A DNA stretch of 64,000 nt from Gammaproteobacteria bacterium (lineage in GTDB: Bacteria; Pseudomonadota; Gammaproteobacteria; HTCC5015), in the NCBI GenBank assembly GCA_016928055.1, contig JAFGLM010000012.1:20336-84335 (forward strand), given 5' to 3'. The notes below the pieces were generated by a model that worked only from the letters and a program-made list of their open reading frames with translations, had not been told where the DNA came from and searched no databases. The translations under genes were made by a program, and so were the position numbers. Of the stretch, positions 61,749 to 64,000 are shown in pieces; position 1 is the first letter of the stretch, and each line of letters starts with the position of its first letter.

Positions 61749-63902
61749 ATGCGCATGGAAGAGAATTCCAAACAAATCCAGAATCAGTCTGAAGGACTAT
61801 TCGATACAGGGCTAGCTTGTATTGTGCTATTGGCGCGCCTGTTTGAATTACCGGCTGATCCCAAGGGGCTCAGACATCAGTTTGGCCGTTCAGGCCTTCC
61901 ATTCGATTCCACTGATATATTACGTGCTGCCAAGGAAATTGGCTTAAAGGCGCGCCTGATCAAAAGTGATTGGGTCAAGCTGCAGAAAACCCAGTTACCC
62001 TGTATCGCCATTTCAAAGGATGGAAAATACTCCATCCTGGCGAAACTGGCCGAGGATAAGATCCTTATCCAGCACCCCGATCAGAAAACACCAAGTATCC
62101 TTAAAGCGGATGACTTCAAGCAATGGTGGTCAGGCAAACTGATCTTGCTGACACGTCGTGCACGTCTCGGCGACAGTTTACGAAAGTTTGATATCAGCTG
62201 GTTTATCCCGGCCATTATTCGATACAAGCGTTTTTTGGGCGAGGTCTTGCTGGCTTCGCTGTTTATTCAATTGTTTGCATTGATTACACCGTTGTTTTTC
62301 CAGGTGGTTATCGACAAAGTTCTGGTGCACAAGGGATTGACGACACTGGATGTGCTCGCCATCGGTTTGCTGGTGGTATCGGTGTTTGAAGTCACGCTGA
62401 CCGGTTTGCGTACCTACATATTTTCTCACACCACCAACCGCATTGATGTTGAATTGGGCTCAAGCCTGTTCCGACATTTATTAAGACTGCCGCTCAGTTA
62501 TTTCGAAGCAAGACGGGTCGGCAATCTGGTCGCGCGAGTGCGTGAACTGGATACCATCCGCAATTTTATTACCGGTTCCGGACTGACGTTGGTGATTGAT
62601 TTATTATTCACTGTTGTATTTTTTGTGGTGATGTATTTCTACAGTCCGACACTGACCTATATTGTCCTCGGTACTATCCCTTTTTATGTCTTAATTGCTT
62701 TTTTTGTCACACCGATATTGCGCAAACGCCTGGAAGAAAAATTTCAACGCGGCGCTGAGAATCAGGCGTTTCTTATAGAGGCGATTAACGGTATCGAAAC
62801 CGTAAAAGCCGGTGCAGTGGAACCACAGAACCAACGTCGTTGGGAAGAACAACTGGCTGCCTACGTCAAAGCCGGATTTAGAACCACTAACCTGGGCAAT
62901 ATCGCCAACCAAAGCACATCATTTATCAGCAAACTCACCGTGTTGCTTATTTTATGGGTTGGCGCGCATAAAGTGATGGCGGGCGATTTATCAGTAGGCC
63001 AGTTAATAGCCTTTAATATGATCGCCGGTCGTGTCAGCGGGCCGATACTCCGACTGGCACAGTTGTGGCAGGACTTTCAGCAGGCGCGTATTTCCGTTGA
63101 ACGTCTTGGAGACATCCTCAATTCACAACCCGAACCGGCTCACAATCCCGGTCGCGGATCATTGCCCAAACTGGAAGGTCGGATCGAGTTTGAAAAAGTC
63201 ACCTTTCGTTATCGCCCTGATGGACCGGAGATTTTAAGAAATATTTCACTGGGCATTCAACCCGGAGAAGTCATCGGTATTGTTGGCCGTTCCGGTTCTG
63301 GCAAAAGCACGCTGACTAAACTCGTGCAACGACTCTATGTACCCGAAAGTGGTCGTGTATTGGTGGATGGTGTTGATCTAGCCATGGTTGAACCAGCCTG
63401 GTTGCGCCGTAATATTGGTGTGGTGCTGCAGGAGAATTTTCTATTCAATCGCAGCGTGCGGGAAAACATCGCCCTGGCCGATCCCGCTATTCCAGTCGAA
63501 CGCGTTATCCAAGCCGCCAAACTGGCCGGTGCGCATGAGTTCGTTTTGGAGCTTCCCGAAGGTTATGACTCCATGGTGGGTGAGCGCGGCAGCAACCTGT
63601 CCGGTGGTCAACGCCAGCGCATCGCCATCGCACGTGCATTGATTACCAACCCGCGTATATTGATCTTCGATGAAGCCACCAGCGCATTGGATTACGAATC
63701 CGAACGCATCATCCAGCAGAACATGCAGCTTATCTGTAAAGGTCGAACCGTTATCATTATTGCGCATCGCTTGAGTGCGGTACGCAACGCTAATCGCATA
63801 CTGGTTGTTGAAAAAGGCGAAATCATCGAGCAGGGACCGCACGAGATATTGCTGCAACAGGATGGATATTACAAAAGGCTGTGGGGGATGCAATCAAAAT
63901 GA
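61749..63902 (+). CDS. Type I secretion permease/ATPase with C39-like domain (HlyB/RtxB family)
   Basis: 717 residues. The N-terminal ~130 residues are a peptidase C39-like domain without the catalytic Cys (FDTGLACIVLLA at the usual DCGxAC position), so it likely binds rather than cuts the substrate, as in HlyB. Six-helix ABC membrane domain (about 160-430) then ATPase: Walker A GIVGRSGSGKSTLTK, Q-loop VLQENFLFNRSV, signature LSGGQRQRIAIARA, Walker B ILIFDEATSALD, H-loop IIIAHRLS. ATG at 61749 follows a GTG; another ATG is at 61755. No HlyD partner or RTX toxin is in the window; both may lie beyond the right edge. Confidence 0.94.
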   Translation: MRMEENSKQIQNQSEGLFDTGLACIVLLARLFELPADPKGLRHQFGRSGLPFDSTDILRAAKEIGLKARLIKSDWVKLQKTQLPCIAISKDGKYSILAKLAEDKILIQHPDQKTPSILKADDFKQWWSGKLILLTRRARLGDSLRKFDISWFIPAIIRYKRFLGEVLLASLFIQLFALITPLFFQVVIDKVLVHKGLTTLDVLAIGLLVVSVFEVTLTGLRTYIFSHTTNRIDVELGSSLFRHLLRLPLSYFEARRVGNLVARVRELDTIRNFITGSGLTLVIDLLFTVVFFVVMYFYSPTLTYIVLGTIPFYVLIAFFVTPILRKRLEEKFQRGAENQAFLIEAINGIETVKAGAVEPQNQRRWEEQLAAYVKAGFRTTNLGNIANQSTSFISKLTVLLILWVGAHKVMAGDLSVGQLIAFNMIAGRVSGPILRLAQLWQDFQQARISVERLGDILNSQPEPAHNPGRGSLPKLEGRIEFEKVTFRYRPDGPEILRNISLGIQPGEVIGIVGRSGSGKSTLTKLVQRLYVPESGRVLVDGVDLAMVEPAWLRRNIGVVLQENFLFNRSVRENIALADPAIPVERVIQAAKLAGAHEFVLELPEGYDSMVGERGSNLSGGQRQRIAIARALITNPRILIFDEATSALDYESERIIQQNMQLICKGRTVIIIAHRLSAVRNANRILVVEKGEIIEQGPHEILLQQDGYYKRLWGMQSK

Positions 63903-63903
63903 G

Positions 63904-64000
63904 AATTCAGAATTCAGAAGTCAGAAGTCAGAAGTCAGAAGTCAGAAGTCAGAAGTCAGAAGTCAGAAGTCAGAAGTCAGAAGTCAGAAGTCAGAAGTCA
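63904..64000 (+). repeat. Heptanucleotide tandem array (AAGTCAG)n
   Basis: Begins two bases past the TGA of the secretion gene: two AATTCAG units then eleven AAGTCAG units and a partial twelfth, running off the right edge. Uninterrupted 7-bp period. It is a simple-sequence array; the array may have ended an assembly contig. Confidence 0.97.

Noticed and set aside
63904..64000. CRISPR array
   Set aside because: Seven-base uninterrupted tandem units have no spacers and no direct repeats of CRISPR length.

Overview
The window is a contiguous piece of a chromosome, almost certainly from a gammaproteobacterium. The evidence is the type IV pilus order pilM-N-O-P-Q, ftsY-ftsE-ftsX close to rpoH, rpsU divergent from tsaD, a SAH riboswitch in front of ahcY, the bioH-bioC pair, and an aa3-type oxidase operon coxB-coxA-ctaG-coxC followed by SURF1, a SCO-like protein and ctaB. 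The genus cannot be named from sequence alone. Base composition looks moderate and even. Almost everything is housekeeping DNA with short gaps. The only clearly accessory stretch is about 45.75-46.55 kb, with the very end (63.9-64.0 kb) as a simple-sequence array.

Layout. 0-5.5 kb: end of an efflux adaptor, then a minus-strand methyl-cycle block metK, ahcY (SAH riboswitch), metF, bioA. 5.6-16.2 kb: minus-strand run pilMNOPQ, aroB, dgt, damX, dnaG; aroK, often found between pilQ and aroB, is absent. 16.4-22.9 kb: PBP1A, an unknown gene, hemE, yqeY, rpsU and divergent tsaD. 22.9-25.1 kb: a lysine-rich histone-like protein translationally coupled to a spore-photoproduct-lyase-like radical SAM protein, then a small unknown protein. 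25.1-27.4 kb: plsY, bioH, bioC. 27.6-34.4 kb: cytochrome c oxidase operon, without a heme A synthase gene. 34.5-38.5 kb: galactose operon galT-galK-SGLT symporter. 38.7-44.1 kb: rpoH, a small basic-tailed protein, ftsX, ftsE, ftsY, rsmD, coaD. 44.1-46.5 kb: ggt and a repeat-rich patch holding a GIY-YIG nuclease between perfect 31-bp inverted repeats. 46.5-51.9 kb: methyltransferase-like gene, metY, a YqaE/Pmp3 peptide, a hybrid histidine kinase, and a divergent Ser/Thr kinase fused to a cyclic-nucleotide-binding domain. 51.9-56.7 kb: Gld-like ABC transporter operon with mutM at its end. 56.9-63.9 kb: outer-membrane protein, rpmB-rpmG, fused folB-folK, folM-like reductase, MidA-like methyltransferase, VanZ-like protein, and a type I secretion ABC transporter followed by a heptanucleotide tandem array.

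How the genes work together. MetK, AhcY, MetF and MetY serve methionine, SAM and one-carbon metabolism; BioA uses SAM as amino donor and BioC uses it as methyl donor, and both lie in this window. FolB-FolK and the FolM-like reductase supply folate, which MetF uses. The cox region encodes subunits plus copper and heme assembly factors. The GalT/GalK/SGLT operon imports and phosphorylates galactose.

Most notable observations: a perfect CIRCE operator lying on the -35 region of the rpoH promoter; a 359-bp GIY-YIG unit bounded by perfect inverted palindromic repeats, inside longer direct repeats; the histone-like/SPL-like coupled pair in a Gram-negative genome; an apparent DUF2909-GerMN-like fusion inside the cox cluster; a FolB-FolK fusion; and a kinase-cNMP fusion facing a hybrid histidine kinase. 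No tRNA, rRNA, CRISPR array, prophage or canonical insertion sequence was seen.
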